Of a DNA stretch of 6,828 nucleotides, positions 6,773 to 6,828 are shown in pieces (the first letter of the stretch is position 1; each line of letters starts with the position of its first letter). The notes below the pieces were generated by a model. It had not been told where the DNA came from, did not search any database, and saw only the letters and a list, made by a program, of their open reading frames with translations. The position numbers were made by a program, and so were the translations under genes. This stretch comes from Ruminococcaceae bacterium UBA3220 (GTDB taxonomy: Bacteria; Bacillota; Clostridia; Oscillospirales; Acutalibacteraceae): NCBI GenBank assembly GCA_002363095.1, contig DEWC01000103.1, forward strand, positions 1-6,828. Direction: 5' to 3'.

Positions 6773-6826
6773 GGACTAGAATGCCGTTCGCCGAAAATGA
6801 AACATTTTCGGACTGCACTCTACTCC
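6773..6826. repeat. Hairpin 3: 54-base imperfect palindrome at the window edge
   Basis: The inner stem CCGAAAATG (6791-6799) / CATTTTCGG (6803-6811) is perfect with a 3-base loop. An outer stem GGACTAGAATGC (6773-6784) / GCACTCTACTCC (6815-6826) pairs with two mismatches. The two stems are separated by an internal loop of 6 and 3 bases. Together with hairpins 1 and 2 it fills almost all of 6721-6826. It may continue past the window, and there is no coding gene after 6693. Confidence 0.65.
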
Positions 6827-6828
6827 CG

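Noticed and set aside
6609..6818. 69-codon open frame on the - strand over the hairpin cluster
   Set aside because: It starts with GTG, lacks a good ribosome-binding site that I can see inside the window, overlaps the 3' end of the secreted-protein gene and is made largely of the palindromes themselves. A repeat-derived shadow is more likely.
1..6828. CRISPR array, tRNA, rRNA, insertion sequence, prophage or defence system
   Set aside because: No regularly spaced direct repeats, cloverleaf-like sequence, transposase, integrase, phage or known defence domain was seen on either strand.

Overview
The window reads like ordinary chromosome of an anaerobic Firmicute, most likely a gut- or rumen-type Clostridia/Oscillospirales relative. 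The grounds are strong purine-rich Shine-Dalgarno sites, three near-consensus sigma-A promoters, moderate GC, a secreted protein with a cohesin-like domain and a Cys-x2-Cys repeat of a kind common in secreted clostridial proteins, and a very large multi-domain GT2 glycosyltransferase. The taxonomic call is inference; there is no rRNA or other marker gene.

Layout, left to right. (1) Positions 1-1491 hold the end of an arginine operon on the + strand: the last 34 codons of argG (argininosuccinate synthase), then a complete argH (argininosuccinate lyase). The argH ribosome-binding site overlaps the argG stop codon. The operon ends at a strong hairpin (1499-1544) with T-rich flanks on both strands, so it can also stop transcription arriving from the convergent gene. 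(2) Positions 1592-4540 on the - strand encode a 982-residue glycosyltransferase with three separate GT2 catalytic domains and a coiled-coil linker, probably for a surface polysaccharide. (3) A compact 133-base divergent control region carries a perfect consensus promoter (TTGACA-17-TATAAT) for the glycosyltransferase and a second good promoter for the next gene. (4) Positions 4674-5429 on the + strand encode a classical NADP(H)-type short-chain dehydrogenase. (5) Another near-perfect promoter starts on the base after that stop codon and drives 5491-6693, a secreted protein with a cohesin-like domain, a Cys/His-rich region and a basic amphipathic C-terminus. (6) The last ~110 bases hold no gene but three consecutive hairpins, the third a 54-base imperfect palindrome. 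This is probably an interspersed palindromic repeat.

Only argG and argH have an evident joint function: the last two steps of arginine synthesis (citrulline + aspartate to argininosuccinate, then to arginine + fumarate). The other three genes have their own promoters and no clear pathway link to each other. I see no CRISPR array, tRNA, rRNA, transposase or phage gene. No strongly supported new multi-gene system is present. The least explained items are the secreted cohesin-like protein and the hairpin cluster at the right edge.
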